From positions 204,228 through 268,227 of the forward strand of contig NZ_JAHFZZ010000016.1 in the NCBI RefSeq assembly GCF_018603905.1: a stretch of 64,000 nucleotides of DNA, read 5' to 3'. The stretch comes from Nonomuraea sp. NEAU-A123. Its GTDB lineage: Bacteria > Actinomycetota > Actinomycetes > Streptosporangiales > Streptosporangiaceae. The translations under genes and the position numbers were made by a program. Positions 24,003-31,855 of this stretch are shown piece after piece; within the stretch, counting starts at the first letter, position 1; every line of letters begins with the position of its first letter. Under the pieces are notes generated by a model. That model made no database searches and was not told where the DNA came from. It worked only from the letters and a program-made list of their open reading frames with translations.

Positions 24003-24770
24003 TTACTGGCCCATCAGGGCGTTCTTGGCGTCGTTGAGCTCCACGGAGAACACGGCGAAGTCGCCGCGCGCGTGGCGGATGGTGTATTCGAGCGCGACGC
24101 CGCTCTCGGTGCACGTGTTGCGGGCGGTCGCCAGCAGGGCGGCGGCGAGGGGAACCTGCAGCAGCTCGGCGAGCCGGTAGTCGGCGTTGACCGCCCCGAT
24201 GGTCTCCCTGCCGCTCGCGGGAGTCAGTCCGTACTTCATGCGCAGCAGGTCGTACAGCGAGCCGGTCAGGTCCTCGTCGAGGATGCCGGGCAGCAGCTCG
24301 GCGGGCAGGTGGGCGCTCTCCAGCATGCAGGGCGCGCCTTCGATCAGCCGCAGCCGCTCGACGAAGACGACCTGCTGCGCCTCCCGCAGGCCGAGCGCCA
24401 CGGCGACGTCGGCGCCCGCCGGCTGCAGATGGGCCTTGAGCACCCGCGTCGTCGGCTTGCGGCCGAGCCGCGCCATCGTCTCGGTGAAGCCGACCGGGCG
24501 CGCCCCCAGCTCGGGGGCCACGGCCAGCGGCGCCGTGTAGGTGCCGCTGCCCTGCCTGGCCACCAGCAGGCCCTCCTGCACCAGGTCGCCGATCGCCCGG
24601 CGGGCCGTCGCCCGGCTCACGCCCGCGTAGACCATGAGGTCCTTCTCGGCGGGGATCAGCGTGTCGGGCTCGCAGTCGCGTATGACCGCCCGCAGGCGCT
24701 CGCGTAGCTGGTAGTAGAGCGGCACAGCGGCTGACGGGTCGAGACCCAGCCGACGTTCCCAGTCGGTCAT
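24003..24770 (-). CDS. GntR/HutC-family regulator of the sugar operon
   Basis: A 255-residue regulator with a GntR winged helix (YYQLRERLRAVIRDCEPDTL, AEKDLMVYAGVSRATARRAI, GLLVARQGSGTYTA) and a C-terminal UTRA ligand domain (GFTETMARLGRKPTTRVLKA to IRHARGDFAVFSVEL). UTRA regulators commonly sense sugar phosphates. It is the first gene of the sugar operon, with an inverted repeat 20 bases upstream that is probably its operator. Start 24770 is the last ATG before the domain; upstream sequence is non-coding. Confidence 0.9.
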   Translation of the reverse strand: MTDWERRLGLDPSAAVPLYYQLRERLRAVIRDCEPDTLIPAEKDLMVYAGVSRATARRAIGDLVQEGLLVARQGSGTYTAPLAVAPELGARPVGFTETMARLGRKPTTRVLKAHLQPAGADVAVALGLREAQQVVFVERLRLIEGAPCMLESAHLPAELLPGILDEDLTGSLYDLLRMKYGLTPASGRETIGAVNADYRLAELLQVPLAAALLATARNTCTESGVALEYTIRHARGDFAVFSVELNDAKNALMGQ

Positions 24771-24789
24771 ACGCTCACGTCCTAAGTTG

Positions 24790-24803
24790 TACGGACGACC
24801 GTA
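24790..24803. promoter_or_regulatory. Inverted repeat upstream of the GntR sugar operon
   Basis: TACGG-ACGA-CCGTA is a perfect 5-bp-arm inverted repeat 20 bases before the GntR start. Position and size suit a HutC-type dimer. A T-rich stretch (GTATCTTTTCTG) follows, which is unusual here and may be promoter DNA. Confidence 0.5.
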
Positions 24804-24879
24804 TCTTTTCTGTTCGACCTGGATGGTGTCAACCACTCGTTGTGTATCGTGCTGAGATCGAGGGCCAGGTGGAGGATCT

Positions 24880-26271
24880 GTGTGGGGTGTCGCGAGTGCG
24901 GTGATCTGCGCGTCCCTCGTGCTGGCGCCGCACGGAGAGCACGCCGCCAGAGCCGCCACCACCGTCGACTTCAACGGCGACGGCTTCGAGGACTACGCGA
25001 TCTCGGCCCCCGCGGGCACGGTCGGCCACACCCTTAAGGCCGGATATATCGCCATCTTGTATGGCGCGGCCAGTGGGGTCGATCCCGCCCGGCGCCGGAT
25101 CCTCCACCTCGACAGCGCCAACGTGCCGAACGACCCCGTGGCCGCGGACGCGTTCGGGGCCCGCACGGCCGCCGGCGACTTCAACGCCGACGGCTACACC
25201 GATCTGGCCGTCGGCTCGTACAACCCCTTCGATCTGGACCGGCGGTTCGTCACCCTGTTATGGGGCGGCAAGGACGGGCTGGCGCTGGGCACCCCGCTGA
25301 TCGACCCCCCGCGCGCCGGGGTCCCGCCGGACCTGGTCGACCGGGCCGAGGGCCGGGAACTGGCCGCCGGGGACTTCGACGGCGACGGCAGTGACGACCT
25401 GGCCGCCACCGGCGAGAGGGGGACGGTGAACATCTTTCACGGCCCGTTCCAGCGTGACGGCCGCCCCGCCCGCAAGGTCACCCTGGGCGGGTCCTACGAG
25501 CAGCCGACCAGGCTGGTCGCGGGCGACCTGACCGGCGACGGCAAAGACGACCTGGTCACCACGCACGCCTGGGAGGAGACGGCCGAGCCGTCCCTGTTCT
25601 GGAAGGGCGGCCCGCAGGGCCTCGCCGGGCGGCCGGAGCGGCTGGACGCGGCCACCACCGCCACGGTGGGCGACATCGACGGCGACCACTACGGCGACCT
25701 GGTGATGCGCGTCATCCCCGGCGGCTTCGTCGACACGCTCAAGAGCGACAAGGGCACCATCAAGGTCCTGTACGGGTCGGCGGACGGCCCCGGCCGTCGC
25801 ACTCGTACCCTCACCCAGGACAGCCCCGGCGTGCCGGGGACGGGAGAGCGAGGCGATCAGCTCGGCTTCGATCTGGCCGCCGGGGACGTGAACGGCGACG
25901 GGTACGCCGACCTCGCCGCCGGGCTGCCCGGCAAGGCCGGTGGCGGTGCCGTGCTGCTGTTCAGCGGTGGCAGGGACGGCCCGGCCGGGGCGCGGCTGTT
26001 CACGCAGGCCAGTCCGGGCGTGCCCGGGACCGCCGAGGACGGGGACCGGTTCGGCGCCTCCGTCAGCCTGCGCGACCTCAACGGCGACGGCAAGGCCGAT
26101 CTCGGCGTCGGTGCCCCAGGAGAGAGCGGCACGGCCGCCGGCACCGGCGCGGCCTGGGTGCTGCCCGGCTCAACCGGCGGTCTGACCACCGATGGCGCCC
26201 GCTCGTTCGACCCGGCCGCTCTCCAGGCGTCCGACACGGGCTCCCACCTGGGAATGTGGTCCGCCAAGTAG
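24880..26271 (+). CDS. Secreted FG-GAP/VCBS-repeat protein
   Basis: A 463-residue protein with a short signal peptide (VASAVICASLVLAPHGEHAA) and about seven repeats built on a calcium-binding D-x-N/D-x-DG loop: VDFNGDGFEDYAISAP, GDFNADGYTDLAVGS, GDFDGDGSDDLAATG, GDLTGDGKDDLVTTH, GDIDGDHYGDLVMR, GDVNGDGYADLAAGLPG, RDLNGDGKADLGVGAPG. This is an integrin-alpha-like seven-bladed propeller, typical of secreted actinomycete proteins of unknown ligand. GTG 24880 has GGAGG upstream. Confidence 0.9.
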   Translation: MWGVASAVICASLVLAPHGEHAARAATTVDFNGDGFEDYAISAPAGTVGHTLKAGYIAILYGAASGVDPARRRILHLDSANVPNDPVAADAFGARTAAGDFNADGYTDLAVGSYNPFDLDRRFVTLLWGGKDGLALGTPLIDPPRAGVPPDLVDRAEGRELAAGDFDGDGSDDLAATGERGTVNIFHGPFQRDGRPARKVTLGGSYEQPTRLVAGDLTGDGKDDLVTTHAWEETAEPSLFWKGGPQGLAGRPERLDAATTATVGDIDGDHYGDLVMRVIPGGFVDTLKSDKGTIKVLYGSADGPGRRTRTLTQDSPGVPGTGERGDQLGFDLAAGDVNGDGYADLAAGLPGKAGGGAVLLFSGGRDGPAGARLFTQASPGVPGTAEDGDRFGASVSLRDLNGDGKADLGVGAPGESGTAAGTGAAWVLPGSTGGLTTDGARSFDPAALQASDTGSHLGMWSAK

Positions 26272-26386
26272 GTCCGCGGACGGGATCGTCCGGCGGGTGC
26301 GCGGGCCGAAAGGTCGTTATCGGCTGAACCGACTCCCAAAGCTACGCGTACCTACTCACGTCCGGACACGTGCCCCAGGAGGTGTC

Positions 26387-27550
26387 GTGGAGCTCAGCCT
26401 TTTGCGAGCGCAGGCGCACAGCCCTTCGTACTTCTCACTGCTGCGCGGCTCATCGGGACAGCGTGCCCCGGTGGACTTCTGCATCCCGTGTAACCCTTAC
26501 TTCCCGACCCCGGAAATATTCGAGCATCTCGGGAGGAACCTGGAGACGATCCTTAAGTTCTATCCGAGCGACGCGGGCACGATCACCGCGGAGCTCTGCT
26601 CCACGCTGGGGCTTCATCCCCAGACGGTCGCCATGGGCAACGGATCCACCGAGCTGATCACCTGGATCGACCACCTGCTGGTGAAGGAGAGCCTGGCGGT
26701 GCCGATCCCCACCTTCGGCCGCTGGACCGACCAGCCGATGGAGACCGGGAAGCGGGTCGACATGTACCCGCTGATGGAGAGCCGCAACTTCGCCCTCGAC
26801 GTCAATGACTACGTCCGGTTCATCCGCATGCGCGGCTCCCGCGTGGCGGTGATCTGCAACCCCAACAACCCCGACGGGGGCTACCTGCCCAAACACGAGG
26901 TCCTGCGGCTGCTCGACCAGCTCATCGACCTTGACCTGGTGATCGTCGACGAGTCGTTCGGCGACTTCGTGGACGCCGAGCCGTATCCGGGCATAGCCGC
27001 CGAGGCCGCGGTCCGGCCCAACGTGATCGTGCTCCGCAGCCTGGGCAAGAACTTCGGGCTGCACGGCATCCGGTTCGGCTACATGGTCGCCAACCCGGCG
27101 CTGGCCGGGAAGGTACGCGACGCGCTGCCCAAGTGGAACCTCAACTCGTTCGCCGAGGTCGTGGTGTTCATGATGAAGCAGTGCGTGCCCGAGTACCAGG
27201 AGAGCCTCAGGCGGCTCACCCAGGACAGGAGGGCGATGTACCACCAGCTCAGCGCGATGCCGGAGCTCACCGTCTACGCCTCGCAGGGCAACTTCCTGCT
27301 GGTGAAGCTGCCACCTGGGCACGACGGGGTGCCGCTGCGCGACCACCTGCTCTCCGAGCACGGCGTGTACGTACGCGAGTGCGGCAACAAGCTGGGCACG
27401 ACGAGCCAGTTCCTCCGGCTGGTGGTCCGCCCTCAGGAGGACGTACGGCGATTACTGGTCGGCATGACCCAGTATCTGTACTCCGGCAGCCTGCACGAGA
27501 TCCCCGTCACCGGCCTGCACCATCGAGCGGTGAACCCGTTGTCGGCTTGA
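26387..27550 (+). CDS. PLP-dependent class I/II aminotransferase (HisC-like)
   Basis: A 387-residue fold-type I aminotransferase. ICNPNNPDGGYLPKHEV holds the substrate-pocket Asn, VIVDESFGDFVDAE the Asp that binds the pyridine nitrogen, and VLRSLGKNFGLHGIRFGYMV the Schiff-base lysine (Lys221). CIPCNPYFPTPEIFEHLGRN at the N-terminus resembles HisC and CobC-like enzymes. GTG 26387 follows AGGAGG. It stands alone, so substrate cannot be inferred. A very stable hairpin ends the transcript. Confidence 0.88.
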   Translation: MELSLLRAQAHSPSYFSLLRGSSGQRAPVDFCIPCNPYFPTPEIFEHLGRNLETILKFYPSDAGTITAELCSTLGLHPQTVAMGNGSTELITWIDHLLVKESLAVPIPTFGRWTDQPMETGKRVDMYPLMESRNFALDVNDYVRFIRMRGSRVAVICNPNNPDGGYLPKHEVLRLLDQLIDLDLVIVDESFGDFVDAEPYPGIAAEAAVRPNVIVLRSLGKNFGLHGIRFGYMVANPALAGKVRDALPKWNLNSFAEVVVFMMKQCVPEYQESLRRLTQDRRAMYHQLSAMPELTVYASQGNFLLVKLPPGHDGVPLRDHLLSEHGVYVRECGNKLGTTSQFLRLVVRPQEDVRRLLVGMTQYLYSGSLHEIPVTGLHHRAVNPLSA

Positions 27551-27552
27551 TC

Positions 27553-27635
27553 CGGCCCCCGCCGCTGCTTCCGTGGTGCCGCGCTCGTCCACCCGGGCGC
27601 GGCACCACAGAAACAGCGGCGGCTCTCGGGGGCCG
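27553..27635 (+). terminator. Three-tier hairpin terminator after the aminotransferase
   Basis: Nested complementary arms: CGGCCCCC/GGGGGCCG (outer, 27553-27560 with 27628-27635), GCCGCTG/CAGCGGC, and GTGGTGCCGCGC/GCGCGGCACCAC (inner, 27573-27584 with 27597-27608). It starts two bases after the stop and must be a very strong transcription stop or cruciform. Confidence 0.75.
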
Positions 27636-27670
27636 AATCGATCTACTAGCCATCATAGTAAAGGCTCAGA

Positions 27671-28264
27671 ATGCGCATCAACCGCACGGCCTCGTACACC
27701 GCCGCCGCGGGCGCGCTCGCCCTGCTCACCGCGTGCGGGGGCGCCGGCATGACCGGCCACGACGGCATGTCGAGCGCCGCGCCCGTCGCCGCGACGGCGG
27801 CCAGGGCGCCGGCGGCCAACGACGCCGACGTCATGTTCACGCAGATGATGGTCCCGCATCACGAGCAGGCGGTGGAGATGGCCGGCCTGGCGGCGACCCG
27901 CGTGCGGGACGTCCAGATCAAGGAACTCGCGGCGAAGATCAAGACCGACCAGGAACGAGAGATCGGCACCATGAAGGGCTGGCTGGCCGCATGGGGCAAG
28001 ACCGAGATGTCCGGCCACATGGGCCATGAGATGCCGGGCCTCTTGTCCGAGAAGGTGATGAAGCAGCTCGAGTCGGCCAAGGGCCAGGAGTTCGACAAGC
28101 TGTTCGTCCAGGGGATGATCGCGCATCACAACGGCGCGGTCGAGATGGCCCGTACCGAGCAGACCGATGGGGCCGACCCCGAGGTCAAGAAGATGGCCGC
28201 GCACATGGTGATCCACCAGCGGGGCGAGGTCGCGCTCCTCCAAGAGATCGGCCAGCGGCTCTGA
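27671..28264 (+). CDS. DUF305 lipoprotein
   Basis: A 197-residue exported protein with lipobox LLTACG at residues 18-23 and a Met/His-rich body. The two DUF305 repeats are clear: MFTQMMVPHHEQAVEMAGLA and LFVQGMIAHHNGAVEMARTE, each with the paired His of this ferritin-like helical fold; GMTGHDGMS and GHMGHEM add possible metal ligands. The family is often linked to copper handling, though evidence is thin. Convergent with TetR, 18 bases apart. Confidence 0.9.
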   Translation: MRINRTASYTAAAGALALLTACGGAGMTGHDGMSSAAPVAATAARAPAANDADVMFTQMMVPHHEQAVEMAGLAATRVRDVQIKELAAKIKTDQEREIGTMKGWLAAWGKTEMSGHMGHEMPGLLSEKVMKQLESAKGQEFDKLFVQGMIAHHNGAVEMARTEQTDGADPEVKKMAAHMVIHQRGEVALLQEIGQRL

Positions 28265-28282
28265 GACCGGCCGCCCGAGGCG

Positions 28283-28885
28283 TCACGCGGTCACCCTGGG
28301 GCACAGCAGCGAGAGCATGGTCGTGACGAGCACCCGCTCGACGTCCGCTCGCTCCAGCCGTCCGGCCTCCACCTCCTGGGCGGCGCTGTGCAGAACGCCG
28401 AAGAACGTGGTCACCAGCCACGACAACGGCAGGTCGATACGGAAGTCGCCGTCGTCCCGCCCCCGGGCGATCAGGCGCTCGATCCGCCGCAGGGGAACGT
28501 CGTGGTGCTCGCGGATCCGCTCCATGGGCAGCACCCGGTCGGCGGCCACGAACAGCCGCCGATGCCGGTCGAGCACCTCCCAGGAAGATCGCAGCAGCGC
28601 CGCCACGGCCTCGGGCGCCGGCGGCCCGTCGATGTCGACGCCCCCCAGCGCCAGGTCGGCGATGCTGATCGCGTGATCGAGCACGGCGTCGACCAGGGCC
28701 TCCCGAGACGGGAAGTGACCGTAGAGCGTCACCCTGCCCACCCCCGCGGCCTTGGCGACGTCGGCGACGCTGGCGGCCGGGTCGGTGCTGAGCAGTCGCA
28801 TGCCCGCGTCGAGGATCGCGGCGATGTTGCGCTCGGCGTCGGCGCGACGCGCTGGAACGGGTTGCCGGGCCGCGCTCTTCACCAT
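28283..28885 (-). CDS. TetR/AcrR-family regulator
   Basis: A 200-residue TetR protein. HTH: RNIAAILDAGMRLLSTDPAA, SVADVAKAAGVGRVTLYGHF, PSREALVDAVLDHA. The C-terminal domain has the TetR_C-like ending SAAQEVEAGRLERADVERVL. The ATG at 28885 is preceded by a candidate operator and promoter 43-63 bases upstream. The phosphatase gene at 28954-29397 lies upstream on the same strand, so it is not a divergent target; the TetR protein most likely regulates itself or distant genes. Confidence 0.9.
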   Translation of the reverse strand: MVKSAARQPVPARRADAERNIAAILDAGMRLLSTDPAASVADVAKAAGVGRVTLYGHFPSREALVDAVLDHAISIADLALGGVDIDGPPAPEAVAALLRSSWEVLDRHRRLFVAADRVLPMERIREHHDVPLRRIERLIARGRDDGDFRIDLPLSWLVTTFFGVLHSAAQEVEAGRLERADVERVLVTTMLSLLCPRVTA

Positions 28886-28927
28886 GCCGTCCAGCCTACC
28901 GACGGGCCCGGCAAAGCCGACTCGCTA

Positions 28928-28940
28928 CTATCTTAAATAG
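28928..28940 (-). promoter_or_regulatory. AT-rich imperfect palindrome upstream of TetR
   Basis: CTATCTTAAATAG has CTAT/ATAG arms and an AT-rich core, unusual in this GC-rich DNA. On the minus strand TTGACG (about 28942-28947) precedes it, so the element would lie in the core promoter of the TetR gene, suited to autorepression. Confidence 0.4.
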
Positions 28941-28953
28941 GCGTCAACACCGC

Positions 28954-29397
28954 TCAACCCACTGGGAAGCGGGTGACCCAGCCGCGTTGCCACGGGGTCT
29001 CGACCGACCGCCGATGGTGGTTCTGCCGCGCCCAGGTGATCGCCTCGGCCGGGGACAGGCCGGAGAGCACGGCCAGGCAGGCGAGGACGGTGCCGGTGCG
29101 GCCGACCCCATGGCCGCAGGCCACCTCGACCCGCTGACCGGCGCGCGCCTGCTCGTACAGCGCGTGGATCCGCCGGACGGCGTCGTCACGATCGCGGGGC
29201 AAGAGGAAGTCCGGCCAGTCGATCCAGTGGTGCGGCCAGGACAGCCCGGCCGCACCGCGCCGCCGTAACCCCGACGAACCCAGGTAGAGGCCGTAATCGG
29301 GAGCGGGCCCCGTAGGGGGCGTGTTCAGCAGGCCGCGGCCGCGGACCCAGGTCCCATCGGGGAGAGAGATCGCACCCGTCAACTGTGTATCGGTCAT
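28954..29397 (-). CDS. Dual-specificity/tyrosine phosphatase-like protein
   Basis: A 147-residue protein with the Cys-x5-Arg phosphatase loop: VEVACGHGVGRTGTVLACLA (Cys94, Arg100). A possible general-acid Asp lies in DWPDFLLPRDRDDAVRRIHA. It is close to the minimal size of an atypical dual-specificity phosphatase. The loop has Gly-His-Gly after Cys instead of the common His-Cys-x. A cytosolic role is likely; the substrate is unknown. Confidence 0.75.
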   Translation of the reverse strand: MTDTQLTGAISLPDGTWVRGRGLLNTPPTGPAPDYGLYLGSSGLRRRGAAGLSWPHHWIDWPDFLLPRDRDDAVRRIHALYEQARAGQRVEVACGHGVGRTGTVLACLAVLSGLSPAEAITWARQNHHRRSVETPWQRGWVTRFPVG

Positions 29398-29413
29398 GTC
29401 CCCATTCTGGCGC

Positions 29414-29737
29414 TCAGTTGGCCATGAGGCTGATGCCCAGCATGCGCGCTCCCGTCTCGGTCCGCGGCTGGTGACGGCTGCCCGCCGCGAACACCACGTA
29501 GGTCCCCGCTGCGTACCGCGTCTCGCCCTCGATCACCTCACCGCTGAGCACGTAGTAGCGCTCCTCCTTCTCGTGTACGTCGACCTCGGGCCACTGCGTG
29601 CCGGGGGCGAAGTCTATGAGCCAGCCCCGAGCCCCCTCGGTCGCGATGAGGCGCCTCCTGACGATGCCGAGCGCCACCTCGACCGGTTCGATGTCATCGA
29701 TGTGCACTGCCTGCGCTTCTGATTCCATGTCCGCCAT
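29414..29737 (-). CDS. Cupin-domain protein
   Basis: A 107-residue single-cupin protein: GTQWPEVDVHEKEERYYVLS gives the first motif (His, two Glu), AAGTYVVFAAGSRHQPRTET the second with its His. These are metal ligands of small cupins. It lies head to head with a GlxA-type regulator, with an inverted repeat between, so that regulator may control it. The start could also be the ATG at 29728. Confidence 0.78.
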   Translation of the reverse strand: MADMESEAQAVHIDDIEPVEVALGIVRRRLIATEGARGWLIDFAPGTQWPEVDVHEKEERYYVLSGEVIEGETRYAAGTYVVFAAGSRHQPRTETGARMLGISLMAN

Positions 29738-29769
29738 CCTGGCGAGCCCGACCGGCACCCACCCAGTGC

Positions 29770-29798
29770 CAGAAAAGACGTCATGGAGTACTTTTCTG
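29770..29798. promoter_or_regulatory. 8-bp-arm inverted repeat between the cupin and GlxA genes
   Basis: CAGAAAAG (29770-29777) and CTTTTCTG (29791-29798) are exact complements around 13 bases. The A/T-rich arms stand out from the background. The site covers the first possible ATG (29783) of the regulator, which supports the later start at 29801. Confidence 0.5.
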
Positions 29799-29800
29799 CC

Positions 29801-30799
29801 ATGTCCTCAGAGCACCGTGTCGTCGCGCTGGCCAGCCCGCCGCTGGCGACGTTCGAGCTGAGCTGCGCCGCCGAGGTGTTCGCCACCGTACGGCCGGGGC
29901 TCGCCCGCCACTACGACTTCCGCGTCTGCGCCGAGACACCGGGACCGGTGCCCACCCTGGCCGGTTACTCGATCACGGTCACCGAGGGCCTGACCGCGCT
30001 GGAGAACGCCGACACGGTTGTCATCCCGGGCTGGCAGACCCGCACGGCCCCGGCGGCCGTGCTGTCCGCGCTCCGCCGGGCGTACACGCGTGGCGCGCGG
30101 ATCGCCGCCATCTGCTCGGGCTCGTTCGTCCTGGCGCAGGCCGGGCTGCTCGATGGACGGCGGGCCACCACCCACTGGCGGCTGGCGGCCGAGCTCGCCG
30201 AACGCTTCCCCGCCGTCACCGTCGATTCCGACGTGCTGTACGTGGACCACGGCGACGTGGCCACCAGCGCCGGCACCAGCGCGGGGATCGACCTGTGTCT
30301 GCATCTCGTCCGGGCCGACCACGGCGCCGCGTACGCCGCGAAGGTGGCCCGCCACATGGTCATGCCGCCGCACCGGGAGGGCGGGCAGCTCCAGTACGCC
30401 ATCGCGCCATCGCGGGCCCGGGTGTCCGACTCCCTCGCCCCCTTGCTGGGCTGGGCCGCGGAGCGGCTCGGCGAACCGCTGACCGTCGACGACCTGGCCG
30501 CCCACGCCGGTGTGTCGGCCCGGACGCTGGCCCGGATGTTCGCCGCCCAGCTCGGCACCAGTCCCGGTCAGTGGGTGCTCGCGCAGCGAATCGCCGGGGC
30601 GCGAGCGCTGCTGGAGGAGACGGACCTGTCCGTGGACGCGATCGCCGCCCGGGTGGGCCTCTCCTCGGCCACGAACCTCCGCCGCCGCTTCCACGACGTC
30701 CTGCGCACCACCCCCGCCGCCTACCGGCGCGCCTTCCGTCTGCGCACGCGTACCGAGTCTGAGACCATTCCGCTGTCCGACCGGGGAGACCGAACCTGA
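29801..30799 (+). CDS. GlxA-family regulator (DJ-1/PfpI plus AraC)
   Basis: A 332-residue protein. The N-terminal DJ-1/PfpI domain contains RIAAICSGSFVLAQAGLLDG with the nucleophile-elbow Cys, and ATTHWRLAAELAERFPAVTV. The C-terminal AraC module has two HTHs: LTVDDLAAHAGVSARTLARM and LSVDAIAARVGLSSATNLRR followed by FHDVLRTTPAAYRRAF. Such proteins sense small metabolites. The neighbouring divergent cupin is the natural target. Start 29801 was chosen for the operator-like repeat just upstream. Confidence 0.9.
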   Translation: MSSEHRVVALASPPLATFELSCAAEVFATVRPGLARHYDFRVCAETPGPVPTLAGYSITVTEGLTALENADTVVIPGWQTRTAPAAVLSALRRAYTRGARIAAICSGSFVLAQAGLLDGRRATTHWRLAAELAERFPAVTVDSDVLYVDHGDVATSAGTSAGIDLCLHLVRADHGAAYAAKVARHMVMPPHREGGQLQYAIAPSRARVSDSLAPLLGWAAERLGEPLTVDDLAAHAGVSARTLARMFAAQLGTSPGQWVLAQRIAGARALLEETDLSVDAIAARVGLSSATNLRRRFHDVLRTTPAAYRRAFRLRTRTESETIPLSDRGDRT

Positions 30800-30828
30800 G
30801 CCCCTATACCGGACGAGATCCGCTCGCG

Positions 30829-31716
30829 TCACGAAGGGTGCGGATGACCCTGGCCGCGTCCACGGGGGCACCGGCGGATTTTCCGACCCCAGCCGTGCCC
30901 GAGATCACCAGGACGACCGGAGCGGTTGGCAGCCGTGGGGGGGCTTCGCGTCAAGTAGGCGGGCGACGGCGAAGAAGGCAGGTCCAGGGCCGGATCCTGT
31001 CTCAGCACAGCGATCTCCAGCTCCCGCAGCGGCTGACTGGGATCGATGCCCAGCTCGTCCGCCAGGGTACGGCGCAGCCGTTGGTACACGGCCAGAGCCT
31101 CGCACTGCCGGCCGGCCCGGTACAGCGCGAGCATCAGCTGCGCGTGAACCTGTTCGTGCAGCGGGTGCTGCCTGCTCAGATCTGACAGCTCGGGGACGAG
31201 CTGGAGATGCTGTCCGAGAGCCATCCGGGCGTCGATGAGCGCGTGCCGTGCCTGCAACAGCAGTTGCTCCAGCCGCTGGGCCTGCTCGTCGAACCAGGCC
31301 AGCCCGGTCAGTTCCGCCAGCGGCGCCCCCCGCCACAACGCCACCGCGGCCTGCAGCCGGCTAGCCCGCGCGTCCGCCGCGGCAGACTCCATCCCCTGCC
31401 GGATGAGGCGCTCGGCGGCCTGGACGTCCGTGGGCTCTCGCTCGTCGAGGTCCAGCAGATAGCCGGGCCTGCGGGCCGTGATCGCCTCCCGGCGGTTCAG
31501 CACGCCGCGTAGGTACGAGACATGGGACTGCACCGTTGTGGCGGCCGAGGCCGGTGCGGCCGTACCCCAGACCGCCTCGACCAGCCGGTCGACACTGACC
31601 ACCGCGCCGGGCCGGAGCGCCAGCGCGGCGAGCACGGCCGTGCGGCGAAGTCCCCGCACCGGTCGCGGGATGTCGTCGATCAGCACATCGACCGGCCCCA
31701 GCAGCCTCACCCGCAT
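30829..31716 (-). CDS. SARP-type activator, frameshifted and truncated
   Basis: Residues 1-90 are an OmpR-like winged helix (MRVRLLGPVDVLIDDIPRPV, VDRLVEAVWG, VQSHVSYLRGVLNRR) and about 95-240 a BTAD domain (RHALIDARMALGQHLQLVPE, QAQLMLALYRAGRQCEALAV, LRRTLADELGIDPSQPLREL): a Streptomyces antibiotic regulatory protein. After a run of seven C (30937-30943, minus strand) the annotated frame becomes junk. One extra C restores PTAPVVLVISGTAGVGKSAG, a Walker A, then VIRTLRDASGSRPV and a stop. So an AfsR-like NB-ARC start was present but is both frameshifted and cut short. Confidence 0.75.
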   Translation of the reverse strand: MRVRLLGPVDVLIDDIPRPVRGLRRTAVLAALALRPGAVVSVDRLVEAVWGTAAPASAATTVQSHVSYLRGVLNRREAITARRPGYLLDLDEREPTDVQAAERLIRQGMESAAADARASRLQAAVALWRGAPLAELTGLAWFDEQAQRLEQLLLQARHALIDARMALGQHLQLVPELSDLSRQHPLHEQVHAQLMLALYRAGRQCEALAVYQRLRRTLADELGIDPSQPLRELEIAVLRQDPALDLPSSPSPAYLTRSPPTAANRSGRPGDLGHGWGRKIRRCPRGRGQGHPHPS

Positions 31717-31788
31717 TCCGATCCCCTCTCCAGCACCAACCCCGTCGGCCTTCTCGCGCTACGTCATCGGTGTCATAACGCGTTCCAG

Positions 31789-31845
31789 CCTGGTTGGAGC
31801 CCCGTTACAGCCCGTGATGCCAACCTGACGGAGTTTCCAACCAGG
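31789..31845. promoter_or_regulatory. 10-bp inverted repeat before the propeller gene
   Basis: CCTGGTTGGA (31789-31798) and TCCAACCAGG (31836-31845) are perfect complements. The right arm overlaps the AGGAAGGA ribosome site of the gene at 31856. It may be a regulator site or an mRNA hairpin that hides the ribosome site. Confidence 0.5.
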
Positions 31846-31855
31846 AAGGATCAGC

